Source: Trogon surrucura (Eukaryota; Chordata; Aves; Trogoniformes; Trogonidae). From it: a stretch of DNA of 64,000 bases. A program made the position numbers and the translations under genes. Under the pieces are notes generated by a model. That model had not been told where the DNA came from. It searched no databases and worked only from the letters and a program-made list of their open reading frames with translations. This document shows positions 22,801 to 36,098 of the stretch, one piece after another. The stretch lies in the NCBI GenBank assembly GCA_020746105.1, contig CM036621.1, positions 46,906,264 through 46,970,263 on the forward strand, written 5' to 3'. Each line of letters opens with the position of its first letter. The stretch's first letter is position 1.

Positions 22801-25800
22801 GGAGCATGGTTTGCATGCTCTTGAGCTAGGCAGTTCAGGCAAGCAGTTCTGGGCTGGAATGTAACCAGTCTGGATGCCTGGCGGTTTGACCGTTGGCTCT
22901 GGGTTTTCTTGTTGAGAGTTATATTGTGCAGAACCACCTCCGCATCCCTCCAGCAACGATGTAGACATGTCCTGAAGACGGTTTGGCTCACATGTCTGCC
23001 CTCCTCCTTGCTGGGAACCCCACAAGCCTGTTGCAAAGCATGTCAGTCAGCGGAAATCTCTACCATCACAACATGCACTTCAGATAGACAAACCACATCT
23101 ATGTCTACCCACAGGTCTTTCCAGAACTCCTGGATTGGGCTATTGATCAAAAGGAGCAATTTGTGGTTGGCTGGGTTTTTTTTAGTTACACCAAAAAACA
23201 CAGCAAGGGGAAGTGAGTCTTCCAGGACCAGCTTGGTCCCTGGATTTCCCTCTCCCTAAACATCATCTGGTACGTGGACATGGAGAGCTCTGTGGTAGAA
23301 GCGATGACCACAGAGCATAAGTGCTTCTCCTGCTTGTCTTCAAAGCCAAGTGTTGGTCCAATGTGTCCAATGTCATGGCAAGAAATAAAGTCTGCTTGGG
23401 AAAACTGGGCAATTGTTGACTGGAGAAAAAAAAAAAAAAGAAAAATATCTTTCAAATTTTTTATAAACCAAAAAACATGGTTCTCAAATGAGCTATTTGC
23501 AAGCACATTAGTGCTTCAGCCATTAATAATCATAGAACTTAAAGGGGAAAAAAAAATCAGCTGGAAAAGAGTTGAAAGGGGAACCTATTAAAATGAAAAA
23601 GGCAATTTCCCAAAAATATCCACAGTTTCATTTCCAATTTTTGGTTGCTTTTCTGAGTTATTTTTTGCTGTAACTAAAACTTTCAGTGACCTAATAGCTC
23701 TTTTAAAAGACAGCTGCACAGAATAAAAATGGGCCGTTTTGTTCCTCTTGCATTGTTCCTAACAGCGGGACCCATTCTTCCTTCCCCTTATTGAACGCTT
23801 CCCAGAGTGTCTAGACATGTCGCCACCACCGCTGAGGAGCTGAGAGATACCAGGGCTCATCTGAGGAGCTGTAAAGGCCAGTTTTCTGTCCTTCTCCCCC
23901 TCCAGGGCCTGAGGCTTGGGTGAAAATCCAGCTTATGAGCAATGAACTTCCTAAAAATAAGCTTCTGTGTTGCTAATTTTTAGGTTGCGCTGGGGTCATA
24001 TTTTCCACCCCCTCTTCTTCAGCAGTGGGAAGCTGACATTTCTGCAGAAGAACAGGGCTGTCTGAGCAGAGGTTTAGATGGCAGCATCAAACCCTCTGTG
24101 CCTGGTGACCACACAGCAGATGTTTGCAGTACAAGCTGGCTTGTACCTCCCCAGCTGCTTGTGAGCCAAAGCTAAGCCTGGTATAGCTTTCCCTGCCTTC
24201 CAGGAAGGATCCCAGTGCATCTACCTGGCCAAAATTTTTCCAACGTTTACTCTGTGAGAAATGTTTCACTTCAGTTTCTACCACTTTGTCCTACTCCCAC
24301 TGCCACCTCAGAGTACTCCGAGGCAGCCGCTCCTTAGAGTTGTGGCATGGCAATTCCTGCCTCTGAATGTCTCCAGTTAGGACAAACTGATAGTCCAGAT
24401 CCCCCATTCATGCTAAAGGAGCATCAGTACATCCATCCCTCAGCTCGTAGCTCATCTCCAGTCACACCCTTGGATCCCAATGACCCTGTGTTCTAGGGGT
24501 AGGAATCATCTTGCTGACAATCCAGAGAGCACTTTAGACAATAGGAACATAACCCAAATAATAAATAGAAGTGCTAATAATAGTCCTTATCCTTGTATCC
24601 CCCTGCAAGCCACTCTGATTCACTAGGACTTGGCCAGAGTTTGTGATCAGTCAGTTATAATCTATTTCAGTCCTGTGCAGAGGGGTCTGGCTGGGTTTCC
24701 TGGTTTTGGGCTGCTAACATGACTCATTCCCAGCTGATCGTTTAGTGGCTTCAGCCAGGTGCTTCTGGGACTCGGTGTCCTCAGCCCTGCTGCTTTCCAT
24801 AATGAATTGATGCTTTGGGGCTGGGAGGCAGAAGGGATGAGGTGGTGAGGAGGACACCCAGCAGGGCTCCCCTCTGCTAAGAAATAAGCTTCCCTGAAGG
24901 CTTGAGCGATTATTCTGGAAGTAAGAATAGCAAAGAGCAGGGTGAAAATCGCCGGGCTGGGTTTCTGTGGGGCTGAGGGAAAGGCAGTCACAAAAACTTT
25001 GGGGAGATTTTTTGTAGATTCATCTCTGCAACAACCAGAGGAAGAATGAGGTGGAAGAGCGGCAACATCCATGGCAGGTTCTAGATGATGAGGTCGGCTC
25101 TAGCTGAGTTACAGGATGCACTATGGGAAGTAATGAAGAGTTGGGTGTGAGCAGTAGTGCCTTTGCTTATGTGAAGGGGAAATAGCATACAGAGGTTAAG
25201 CCTGTTTATGTAAACCGCTTTCTTGGTCAAAAATAGAGCTGGAACCCAGACAAACCCTTGGAGAGGTTGAGCTGGAAGAAGTGGCTTCCTGAACATCAGG
25301 CCTGGTAGCATGGACTGCTCAGGATGGTGTCCCGTGCAGACTGGTGGTGGTGAGAAAGTGGCCAAAGCCCTAGGGGTGAGCTCTGACAGCGTGAGATATG
25401 CCTGGGAGCAAGGACCTGCACCAATGTCCATGAGGCCACCGTGCACACACATTTCTTCTGCCTGAGGCAGCATTAACATCCGTGGACTCATTTCCAGCTG
25501 CAAATGCTGGCTCCTGCTGAGCTGTGATCATCTGGGCTTGGAAGAGCAGATCTGTGAGCTTGAAAAGGAGAGGGAGAGATCATGTGTGAGGGATGCAAGT
25601 GGCTTTTGTTCGTGGCTCTGTCCCAGGACTCTCTGCTCTCAGGGAGCGTGGGGGTGAGGAGGGGTGTTCAACTTCCCATCCAAGCACTCTGCACACCACA
25701 GTGGGATCCCTGCCGCACCAATGTCCCAGCAAACTGCGCTTTCCAGCACAACATGGAGCAGAGGGCTTTGAAATGCAGTCCAGCAGGGACTTCAGCCCTG

Positions 25801-28277
25801 CACCAGGCTCCAGCAGTATCAGGTGTGTTTTCCAAGACCCATGGTAATCCCCACCTCACAGAGGACCGTATAGCTCTTTTATATATCAGCAGATCTTTCC
25901 AAGAGCTTTACTCTGGGCCACGGAATGACAAGTCCTGGACAGTCCTTCGAACTGTAGCTGTCTCGTTGGTGGAAGGGCAGAGAGACATCACAACTTCCAT
26001 TGCATAGAGGACAGAAAATGGGGAAACCTCCCCTGGCACCTCTCCAAACACAGCTCCTCTCATTTGCTAAATTCTGCGGGTTACAAATGCCAGCTGAGCA
26101 AGAAGGGGAAGAGAATGGAGGACAAGCACCATCCAAAAAAGCTGGCACTCGTGTTGATCTGCAAAAGACAAAGGCAAAATTAAGCTGAAGGTGAACTGAG
26201 ATCGTAGTGGAGAGCTCTGGGCAGAGAGAGAAACAAAATGTGGTCCTAATTACTTGATAACTATCCCACATTTCACAAGTCATTTTAATGGCCCAAATGG
26301 ATTGCTTTCAAGCTCAGAGCTAATGCTAGAGTGATAGGGATAGAGTTCTCTCGCAGTGGGACATATGGTGCCAGAAAGCCCACTCTGAGAAGAATATTAT
26401 TATCTAAAATGACATTAATACATCCTGTTATTCCCTCACGCCGTATCATGTGCAGGGAAGGGACCGTGTTGTTAAAATGTCAGCATTCAGGCAGCGTCTC
26501 AGTGCAGAGTGAGCACAGTAGCTGATGCCGAGTGGTCGGTCTGTCAGCCCTTGAAGCAATCTCCACTGCCCTGGGCAGCAGGCATAACCTGGAGCCACCT
26601 GCCTGCACTGTGCTTCCAGCTGAACTGAAGCGGAGAGGAGTGGTACTGAAGTTTGTTTTCCATCACTGTAATGTCTTTGTACCCATCACTACACTGCTCC
26701 GATGATGACAGTGGATTTCTTAGGCACTGGAAGATTATTACTGCGTTGCCATAGTTTCTGGACACCTTACAGTAATTGGAAACAAGCTATGGAAATCTCA
26801 GTAAACAATGGCTGCTGAAGCTCACCAAGTGCCTTTAAAAATGTAATGTTTTTTCTTCCCCTTTCCCTTATGTTTTATTGAACTTTAAGTGGAGAGGTGA
26901 GAAACCAGGTAGATGTTCTCTCAACTTTGCCTGCTTAATGAGTGTCTCTGTTCTGGTCTTGCGGCTTGGCTGCTAAGGAAATAAATCAGAAAAGGGAAAA
27001 GAAACACTAGCTTTGGATTTTTCTCTGCTAATTATGAGGGGGAAAAAAAAATCCCCCTTGTTTATTATGTATAGTGCTGGTGTATGGGAAAGCTATTAAA
27101 GGTGTGATGAACTTTACTGCTCAGATACCTGGCCTGGTCTGCAGAAAAACTCAGGGGGTTGGGTTTTTTTCAGCAGGAAACCAAACTGTTTGCCCCTCTC
27201 ATTGCCTTAGTTTATCACAAGAAAAATTCATCCCTGATGTGACTCTGCTGACAGCAGTGGGGTTGCAGCAGAGAAGGATTCGGCCCCTGGAAGGCTCCAG
27301 GCCAGATGTTGCTCTTTCAGTGCAATAACTGGAAGAACAAACCTCGTTACCAGTTGGAAGCTTGTTCAATAAAATCAATGGCTCTGTTCTCCACTCTAAT
27401 GTAAGTACTTAACATACTGTCAGTGCAGATGACCTCATATCCCCCTCCCCACTTTCCCCTTCTGCTTTTCTAATGTATTTCCTCAGCCTGACTTGGCTTT
27501 TGTCTCCCGGTGTCGTTTGTACTGAGGTTGAGAGGTAGTAGGAAGGTGGATGACCTCATGGATGTCAGGAGTGAGCTTTGCTAACACGCTTGCATTGGTA
27601 GCACAGAGCAGCATGTGCTGAATCCATTCCCTCTCCCAAACAGAAGGCTTGTGTGCATCAGTTTTAAAGGTTCGTGTCTTATTTTCAAGCCTAAAATCTG
27701 CCGTGGAAGGTGATACACTGATTCTCTTTACTTGTTTTATTTTCCCTTGTTTAAAAAAAGGGAGCTGATATTTTCAGTCCCAACCTGCCTGAATGCAAAG
27801 AGCCTCAGCCCAGGGCACGTGTCACTGCTATGAACAGGCAGCATCGCTGCTCCATGCTGTGCCTTGGCCGTGCTCGTTTCCAGCCGCTGCTCATTGTAAC
27901 AATCATCAGCGATAAATTTCAAACGTGTTGGGATCCAGTTAACAGGGAGCTTGCCTGGGCCCTGCTGAGGGAGTTTACTGTTTCAGTTGGGTCTCCTCAT
28001 AGTTTCCTGAGATCTGATTGTTGACACCCTGCAGTAGAGGGATGGAGGTAGCTCTTGGCTGGGGAACAATATCTTAATTTGGGAGTGGAAATCGCTGCTC
28101 GCAGCAGTTATGCGGTGTTCTCCAGGACATGGGTGATGTAGTTTATATTAAAAGACAGTCCGTCCTGCACTGTTTCATCTCAATTATGCCCTACAGCTGT
28201 GCTAAAGTTCCCAAAACCCACCACAGCAGCTTTTCCACCCAGGGCAGAAATGCTTCTTGCAACTAAGGAGAGAGAGA
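19836..28277. other. Unique non-coding DNA, no gene recognised
   Basis: Open frames reach about 140 codons at most (for example 24662-25072 and 25582-26007), with unremarkable composition and no known motif. There are A-rich tracts at 23424-23445 and 23548-23556. I see no clear mobile element in these 8.4 kb. A block at 26290-26520 with several TAAT/ATTA words and little low-complexity DNA could be worth aligning to other birds. Confidence 0.5.
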
Positions 28278-28354
28278 GGTTGATAGTACTGAGACAAAGG
28301 CTGGACTCCATGATCTAGGTCGCTTCCAGCTGATACGGTTCTATGATTCTATGA
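28278..28354 (+). mobile_element. CR1 LINE, 3'-terminal fragment (copy 3)
   Basis: GGCTGGACTCCATGATCTAG, then GTCGCTTCCAGCTGATACGG, then TTCTATGATTCTATGA. The double ATTCTATG octamer at the end is diagnostic of CR1 and of correct plus orientation. Less than 80 bp is recognisable; upstream sequence has diverged or the copy was 5'-truncated there. Confidence 0.88.
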
Positions 28355-29370
28355 AGCACCAAATATCCAACACATCACAGCTCAACCCTCTCATGCTTTC
28401 CAGAAAACTCCTGTCCCACAGTGAAGTTGAGATATGACTGACTAGCCTTCCAGAGCTTCAAGCCAAGTCTATCTCTCTTGCTCATGAGCTTCATCAAGGC
28501 ATCATCGGAATCAAATAAAAAGCTCAGAAAGCTTTCCTGGTGGCCAAATATGGACTCCCAAGTTGAGGGCTATAAAATCGCATGTTACTTGCCAGATGCA
28601 CTGACAAAATACGTGACCATATTGAAACAAATTTCCTTCTGGACTCTGTGTAGGAGAGGGATCGCTTCTGGGGAGAAATATTAGTTCAAAATGAACTTCT
28701 AAATGAAGCAAAATGGATTCTTGACCAGTTTGGAGCCAAAGTCCCAGGGACAAGTTTGAATCAGATATATCTGTGCAAGATTAGGTTCAATTTTGAAAAT
28801 CTACTTTCAAATTCCAGACCAAGAGAAGGAAAGCTCTGGGATTCATTTGCCGTAGATTTCTTGCAGAACTACTGAGCAATTTGACATGCAGCAAACCAGA
28901 TGTCCCCTGCACAACTCCTGCATGTGCAGAATACTCAAGCCAAATTAAATTGAGATGTTCTCCAAAAGTCCAGCCATGATGGAAAAGGTACCACAAGATG
29001 CCACTCAGCAAGGTGCTCAACTTGCAGGCTGATAAAGGCAAACAATGTACAGCTGAATGCTTTATTCCCAACCAACCAGTGTTGCTCTTTGCTGAGAGTT
29101 CATAAATGCTAATCTGTGAAATAGTTTAAAGATTAACTTCATATTCATGGATTTACGCAAGGCAGTGATAAAAGCAAGAAGCCTTTCTACTTTCTACTGT
29201 GAGAAATGCTATTATTTTTGAGAACAAGGAAGTAAACAAACTTAAAATATCCCATTTTGATGTGGTATTACAGTCAAATTGAATTAAAATTTGACCAAAA
29301 CCACCATCTGAAATCTGCAGGGGGAAAAAAAAAAAGTCCATTTCAGATAATTATGATTCTTCGTTTATTT

Positions 29371-29394
29371 TTTCTTTTCTTTTTTTTTTTTTTT
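29371..29394. repeat. T-rich low-complexity tract
   Basis: A T-rich run ends in 14 uninterrupted T residues (29381-29394). It is simple sequence; no splice acceptor of note directly follows. Confidence 0.85.
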
Positions 29395-32300
29395 ACGTCT
29401 TCCATCCCCAGTAAAAATGCGATTATCTCACATTCTAAAGAAACTTGGAATAATTCTGTTTAAAACTAAGCGGAGAAGAGTTCAGCAATTTGGAAACATT
29501 AAATAACAGGTATCTAGAGCCTCTTTTTTATAATCGTTTTTGGAAAACAGTTTCATTTTCAGCAAATCAGTTAAGAACAAGCAGACAGTGCTTCCTGGAG
29601 GAAAAAGAAAAATTCATTCAATGCTCACTACACAACCTGTTTTCCTGCTAATCTGGTGTGAAACTCCAGCTCTATCAGCTGCTTTTTTAACCTCTAGTGG
29701 GCAACGATCTTGTAAGTGTTTGAGAGGATGACCTGCCTTGGCAGAGCTCAGATCCATTCCCACAGATAACTTGCAACACTACATTCCTGATTCAAACACT
29801 TCCAGGAATTTTGGCATCCCGTTCAAAATCCGCATCGCTCCTTTAATCTGGTCCAGTGTGATGGCACTGCTACCCATTACCAATCCTGAACTCTGGCGAA
29901 AGGAAGCACGTTGGGACTGCTTAACCTCTTTTTGGGACCTGTTCTCCACTGCAAACTTCTATCTCCTCTATTTCCCATTACAGTTCCTTTTTTGCTGTTT
30001 ACCTAATTTAGGTGCATTTCCTACCAAAGTGCCTGAGGAACCATTGGCAGGTAGATTCACTGTTTAAAGCTATTAAGTTCTTTTAAAGCCCTATCAAATG
30101 CATTCTTGGTCTCTCTGCCATCTCTCTGGTTGGCCCCAAGTGTCCAGTTCAGCCCATCTCTGGTGGCACTGGTGGCAGAGCAGGACAGCTCACATGCAGA
30201 CTGACAGCAGATATCAACACAACCAGGTGCTCAAACCTTAGTGGTTTAAATTTTTACTAGCAGTCTCGCTCTCAATCCCAATCTCTCAATTCTCCCCTCC
30301 CTTCAATAAAAATTATTCTGGAAACATGAATCAATTATTCCCAGATTTCAAATGCTGGCACCGCTCCTTGTGCAGCTGCGAGAACAGCATTTAACCTTTT
30401 CGGTATTTCAGTGTACATGCCTCTAGTGAGGGAACGAGTGGAATTTTTCATGTTTCATGTGTGTGCCCAGCCCCAAGTTCAGGGTCTGCAGTGCTCTCAT
30501 CTTCGAGAGCATTCCTCGTTGAGCCTGTGCTTAGCTCATTTCTCTGCAATGGGCTAAATCAAAACCCCAGGTCATGATACAATGAGACTTCAGAAGAGTT
30601 CACTACTGTACTCAAGCCATCTAACTTCTGTTTATTTTTTTCCTCTTATTTCAAGCCAGTGGAATTGAGTAGGAAATGGTTTTGTAGCCCCTCAGAATGA
30701 AAACTTTCCTGAAAGTAAAAATATGTGGTTGCTCCACTTGGGGATCAAAGTTTCACATTTTCTCGATGGCTGCAAAGAAAAAGTGGGCAATTCAAAAAGC
30801 TGAGGGGTCAGGACAGTCACAGGGGACGTGAGACCTGAACTTCTGCCACTGTCCAGCCAGGGATCTCCACCAGGTTTCACCTGATCTAGTAGGTCCTCAA
30901 ATGGACAGGGAGGTCTCCTGGGAACCTTTGGTGCCGGCTTGAGTTTTTGGGATTTGTATCAAAGCAAGGTCCTGGGGGCTTTTCTTCTGTTCACTCAAGG
31001 GAGGAGCTGTCCCACATACCGCTTTCCCACTTAAATGCAGGTTCTCAGACTGAGGCATCACAGCGAAATACAGGTTGTGGATTTTCTTTTTCATTTGGAC
31101 TAATAAATAATTGCTTTCTCCAGCATTCAAATCTCCAGCTTGGCAGGCATAGGCAAAAATGAGATCTTTTTGGCAGGAGGTGGAAATCAGCAGAGCACTA
31201 CCTCAAAATAAAGTTCTGATGTTTTGGTGAGAGCAGTTCATCATCAAGGATGCGTCGTGGGAGGAGCTGGTTAAGACCCTGTTTCTCTGAGCTCCCTGGT
31301 GAACATGAGATGCAGCATTGTGCCAGGATCTGCCAGCCAGCTTCAGGCAAGCCAAGATGTCTCAATAGCTCATTGCAGAGGTTGGTGGAGAGAAAACAGC
31401 AATCCTGGAAGCAAGCCCATTAGATGCCTGCGTGCTCCAGATGATACAGAACCAGGGGATGGATGGTCTTCTCTTTCTTGCCTCTTGTGGCCTAGGTGAA
31501 GCAGCCCTTTTTGGATTCAAAAACTACAATTTGGATAAGAGAAGTCGATTCTCCTACCTGTCATTTTCCTGGCTGTCTTTGATAAACTGACTTGAGTGTG
31601 TACACAGTTTTCCATCATAAAGTGGTGCCACGAAGCAGGGCAGAGTTGCAGAGTTTCTAAGTCCATCTGTGAGTCAGAGGAGCTAGGCAGAGAGATGAAT
31701 TTAAACAAGTTTGAACTGATTGTATTACACACCACAGTGGCTTACAAATTGACTGGTTTAATATCTGCTGCTTGAGGCAGAGAGCATGCAATGGCCAACT
31801 CTGCAGGGCTTGGTTGTGTGGACGCAGTGGCTATGCCCCAAATTTTGCCAGGCTTGGTAGCCTCAAGCTCTGAGATGGAAATCAAGTACCCATGGGGGAT
31901 AGGGCATGCACTTCATGCATGGCTCACCCCTTGGCATCTGCTCATCCCGCTATGCTGACACCCAACAGCAAGCCATGTGCAAGGCTGGACTACAAGCCCC
32001 CAGAAGCCTGCACAAGGTTGGTGTGTCAGAATAAACAGCACTCACCCAAATATGTGAAGTGCTAATGACCCTTGATGGCTTTACTTGGAAGAACAATGTT
32101 GTTTCAGCAGTAAATCGACTTCCTCTTCGTTAAAGCCACCACCTTGGGAATACCAGCTTTCAAAACAATGCCATCACCTCCTCCAGCTACCTGCCAGGCT
32201 CTGAACACCAAAAGTTTTTTTCATAAAGGCATTTTAAAAAGTGTGTCCCAGAGTCCTTTGCTTTTGGAGAGGTCTGAGTATCAAGCAGACAACATAATGG

Positions 32301-32838
32301 GAGAAAGAGAACTAAGCAGCAGCTTTCTCCTTCAGCTACTTCTTTTTTTTATTATTTTTAGATTGGTCCCAGGTTGCCAGGTTGATTGATTAATTGCTGG
32401 TGGAATGGGGAAAAAAAAAAAAGAAGGAATAGCCTGCAAATTTGAGAAGGCACCAGAGGATTTGGGGAGGGAAAGGAGGAAAGGTGATCCATGGGGTAAT
32501 TTGCCCTGTGCCTAGTAGTTTTTTGTGAAGTTTTTTTAATGGTAGGTGGTGGGGTTGTAGGAGTCTGAGGGAAGAATGGGGAAAATTGGATTCACAGCCA
32601 AGTCAGCCACAACAAGAGACCAGAGTGAGCTACGGAGGAGAGCCAAATGCAAACTGAAAGTTTCAGCTGAAAGGAGGGGAAAGAGGGATGTCTAAAGAAA
32701 AGACGGGCTGAAAGACTAGGAATGAGAAAAAATAGCAAACAAGAAATTGTGAGTGACATCTTGGAAAGGCTCACAGGATCTCACAGACTTGGCTGTAGAA
32801 AGGGAAAGGTCAGCAGTTAGCAGTGAGTATTATGGATC

Positions 32839-32852
32839 TATATATATATATA
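32839..32852. repeat. Short (TA)n microsatellite
   Basis: About seven TA dinucleotides, pure. It is probably too short to be very polymorphic. Confidence 0.85.
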
Positions 32853-33097
32853 GGTGCCCTCACTGTCCTGGCACTGGATGTGTGGCAGACCCACGTATCC
32901 ACCCAGCCAGCATGGTTGGGAAGCAATTCTTAGAAGAAAGACCAGCAAGGATCTTTCCCCAAAGTCATGGCACATATTTAATCCCAAAGCCTGCAGCCAA
33001 AGTCTACAAAACTCCTTGAGACTGATGGGAAAACAATGAGGCTGAAGTGACTGCATTTTTCTTAATTAGCTTTTCCTTCACTTTCCTGATCTTTACC

Positions 33098-33112
33098 AAA
33101 AAAAAAAAAAAA
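33098..33112. repeat. A15 homopolymer
   Basis: Fifteen A residues, simple sequence; no upstream retroposon body is recognised. Confidence 0.9.
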
Positions 33113-35417
33113 TGACATGCTAAATTGGCCTTTCTTAGAAATGACTTCCCCAGATGGAGGAAGACATGCTCTTGCAATGGCGACTGGTTGACCTGGTGAC
33201 ACAAAGAAAGTCAATCCAAAGGACAGAATTGTGTGTTCTCCAGTGCTTGGCTGGAAGACATCAATTTATGCTGCCAGTGCCAGGGGGTTGGAAATGTTGT
33301 ATGGCTAATCCTCCAGGGGTGGTCTCGGATGGCGGGGACAGGGACAATGCCCCTCTGTTGTGCCAACTCATCAGCAAGGCTTGGCCTTCAAGACAGAGGT
33401 TGTGCCCAAAGGCTTTGTACACAGAAGAGCTTCAAGTGTCAGTGACACCTTTGACGCACATTCTTTTAGAAAATGTGTGTGAAGTGCCTGAAGGAAAAGA
33501 GTCAACACATGAGCAGGTGTGGATGTTCAGACCCTTATTTGTTCAGGTTGGGGACAACTGCCTTGGAAACTCCCACCAGGCTGGGGAGAGCTGGCACCCT
33601 TCAGACAAGGGGTCACTGAAGCAAACGACCCTGATTATTTTAGTTCTTGCAAAAATGAATGTGCCACGAATGCTTCACCATGAATCCTCGTAAAAGGCGC
33701 AGAACGTCTTAAAACCTGAGTCAACAAACACACACACAAATCTTGATGGAAATGCATCCTGGTCAGACAGGTCTGGATCCCATAACTATAAAGGTGTTTT
33801 ATTTCCTGGAATTCTGACATCAAAGGGTGGATTTCCAAGACAAATAGCTGCTATTTTCATTTCTCTGGAGAAATCATATGATGTGATTGACAATTAAGAT
33901 CAGAAAAAGATTTGATGGGTAAAAGATCAGGAAATAAATCTCCCCACACCACCAAATCCAGGGCTGTTATCAAAAGCTATTCATCCCCGCTCAGCACTAT
34001 GAGGATCACAGGAATTTGGGACCTAATTTAGGGGTATTTTTCTAGTAACACTAACAGAGGATTGAGGAAATTTGGCTTAGTTTTACCTACTACAAAGCTC
34101 CATAAGTGTAAGAGTGAAGGAACAGATATTAAGCCAGATTCCCTGGAGATGGCACAATAGAGACATGGGCTTGCAGCATTCCCCTCTGGACATTTTAACC
34201 CTTTGGGGCCAACAGCTTTTCCCACACAGTGAGAAAACATCACCACACTCCTCCATTCAGATTTGTCAGTGGATGGAAGAGTTACAATACTGGGGTGAAA
34301 AAAAAAACAAGTAACATTTAAGACTGCATTGATTAGTGGCAGTGACAAACATGTTGCTGGTAGTGAACTGCTCAGGGATGTTAGAAAAGAGGAAGAAGGG
34401 GTGATAGTAGTCACAGCCATCACAAAAAATCAGAAGGGTTTGCAGGCCTACATTTCTACAGCTGAGTCTTGGTTCCGCTCATCTCTGAGGAGCTTGGGCT
34501 GGATTTGACATTGATTGACCATTTTAAGTCCTTTGTTTCCTGAGACCATTACATCTGCATGTCACAACTGCGTAGCCCAGACTTCTCTGGTAACAGGCAA
34601 AGGCATGTGGTTTTATTTCTTTGGTAAGCCTAATGGTGTGCAGGAGGCAAGGTTATGATGCTGTGTTGCTCTTCTCCCAAGGGAACTTGCAGATGGTGCT
34701 GAGTCCTGAGGTGTGGCACAAGCTCAGCCCAAAGTTGGGTTTGGGTCCTTTGTCCTATTCTGATCTTTTTTTTAAGGGCCTTTGAGAAGCAGCCTCAGAA
34801 CAGAGGGTTAACAGATCAGCAATGGGATGGAGGAAGCGCAACCGATTGCAATGTTCCTGCTGGCTGCTCTTATTCTGGCCGTGCCTAGGGAAGGGAAGAG
34901 GAGACCTTCTCAGTCCCACAACCAGAATTAGGTGGGGCAGCCACACTGAAATGAAACCATGTGCTCAGATAAGACAGTTAGGTAGGGATTAAGTCCTTCC
35001 TTCCTCCTGGATTATACCGCTCTCCAGATCAAGCTGTTGTGCTGATGGTGGTGCTGCTGTCAAGCAAAGGGTGTTTTCCTCATATACTGTCAATGACCAC
35101 TTTAATGAGAGCTCCTCCGTGGACCTTGGTGGTGTAGAGATCCTATCGTGACATGGCGATGCTAACATTACTCTACAGCCCAGAGAAGCTGTAAGTTATA
35201 CACTACAGTAACAGAAGTCATAGAAGGACAAGGGAGACGTGGTTTCCCTTTCTGTTTACTGTTCACGATCTGGACAGAGTTAGATAAAACTACTTTCAGG
35301 GGGAAGACTCTGCCACTGCCAGAACAAGGAGATGACTTGCCTTTTTCCATTTTCTTCTCTTTTTTTTCCCCCAAAACCTGCCTAAAGACAGCATCATTAT
35401 TTTCTGATTGTTCCAAC

Positions 35418-35690
35418 CTGAATCCAGGAAAGCACCTTAAGCACATGCTTAACTTTTGGTATGTGAGTAATCCCGCTCCTCTTTGGCAAAGCACTTAAGC
35501 ACATGCTTAATTTTAAATTTGTTCTTGAGCGCAGTGAAACGTAAGCTGGTGTTTGAGTGCTCTGCTGGATGGGAGCCAGAGAGCTCAGCACCTTAGAGGG
35601 CTCAGCTCCTCAAAGAAAGGCGCCATGATTCAAGAAAGCTGTTAACTTTAAGTACTTGCTTAAGTTTCAGGTGTAATGTGGTATAGAGCC
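35418..35690. repeat. Ancient hairpin-type interspersed repeat, several diverged units
   Basis: The near-palindrome TTAAGCACATGCTTAA occurs at 35437-35452 and again, identical, at 35495-35510. A variant, TTAAGTACTTGCTTAA, lies at 35648-35663. Each is preceded by a GGAAAGC/GCAAAGC/AGAAAGC-type word, and two by a GAATCCAG/GATTCAAG word, so units of about 50 bp can be seen. DNA at about 35538-35575 (GTAAGCTGG, GTGTTTGAGTGCTCTGCTGG) is a diverged reverse complement of the second unit, giving a foldback. I recall very similar text from repeats common in turtles, crocodilians and birds, but I cannot name the family. No coding capacity; age is inferred from divergence. Confidence 0.7.
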
Positions 35691-36040
35691 TTAACCTGTG
35701 AAGCCCTAAGTGAGTAATGTGGACAAATGCCAACCAGAGCTGGTAAAAGTATGAAGAAAAGTTCCCTCATTGTTTTTCACCAGTAATTCTCTTTCTCTCT
35801 TTTTACTAGTATTTCACTTTTTTTTTTAAAAAAACACTGGCAGCTCTCTCTGTGTGAGTTTAAGGTAGCTAAACTTTATTCAAAAAACCCAAAGCTGGTC
35901 AAGATCTCAAGTCCCCGTTCTCCTACCCACTCGAAGGACAATAACCTCGTTTATAAGTTTGTTATGAAGTCAGTATGTACATGTGTTGCAGAAAAATTGA
36001 TTGTAAATGTTTTTCAAGAAGTAATGAATATGTACATGCA
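35691..36040. other. Non-coding DNA, nothing clear
   Basis: There may be a decayed tail of the hairpin repeat near 35710 (AAGTGAGTAATG), and a T9 A9 run lies around 35820-35835. No gene is recognised. Confidence 0.5.
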
Positions 36041-36050
36041 TATTATATAT

Positions 36051-36051
36051 G

Positions 36052-36098
<47 letters not shown>
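36051..36098. repeat. Compound microsatellite (GC)n(AC)n(AT)n
   Basis: Four GC units (36051-36058), about 14 AC units (36059-36087) and then about six AT units to 36098 run without interruption. This is alternating purine-pyrimidine throughout, the type of sequence that favours Z-DNA under negative supercoiling. It is likely to be length-polymorphic. Flanking DNA (TATATAT to the left) suggests growth from an AT/GT-rich seed. Confidence 0.95.

Larger units (their letters stand above)
28355..35417. other. Unique non-coding DNA, no gene recognised
   Basis: This stretch holds the longest open frame of the window (33154-33693, 179 codons), which I do not accept as a gene (see rejected items). A short hairpin, GTCAAATT/AATTTGAC, occurs at 29273-29295. 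Low-complexity tracts are listed separately. No CR1 or LTR sequence is recognised. Confidence 0.5.

Noticed and set aside
23529-23545. AATCATAGAACTTAAAGG, similar to a CR1 minus-strand start
   Set aside because: The match is limited to about ten bases and no further CR1 sequence follows.
27530-27545. let-7-like word GAGAGGTAGTAGGA
   Set aside because: It does not match the let-7 seed and body exactly, and no complementary arm forms a precursor hairpin.
33154-33693. Longest open frame in the window, 179 codons, plus strand
   Set aside because: No recognised domain. Its length is about the expected maximum by chance in 64 kb, there is no promoter or splice context that stands out, and the composition matches surrounding non-coding DNA.
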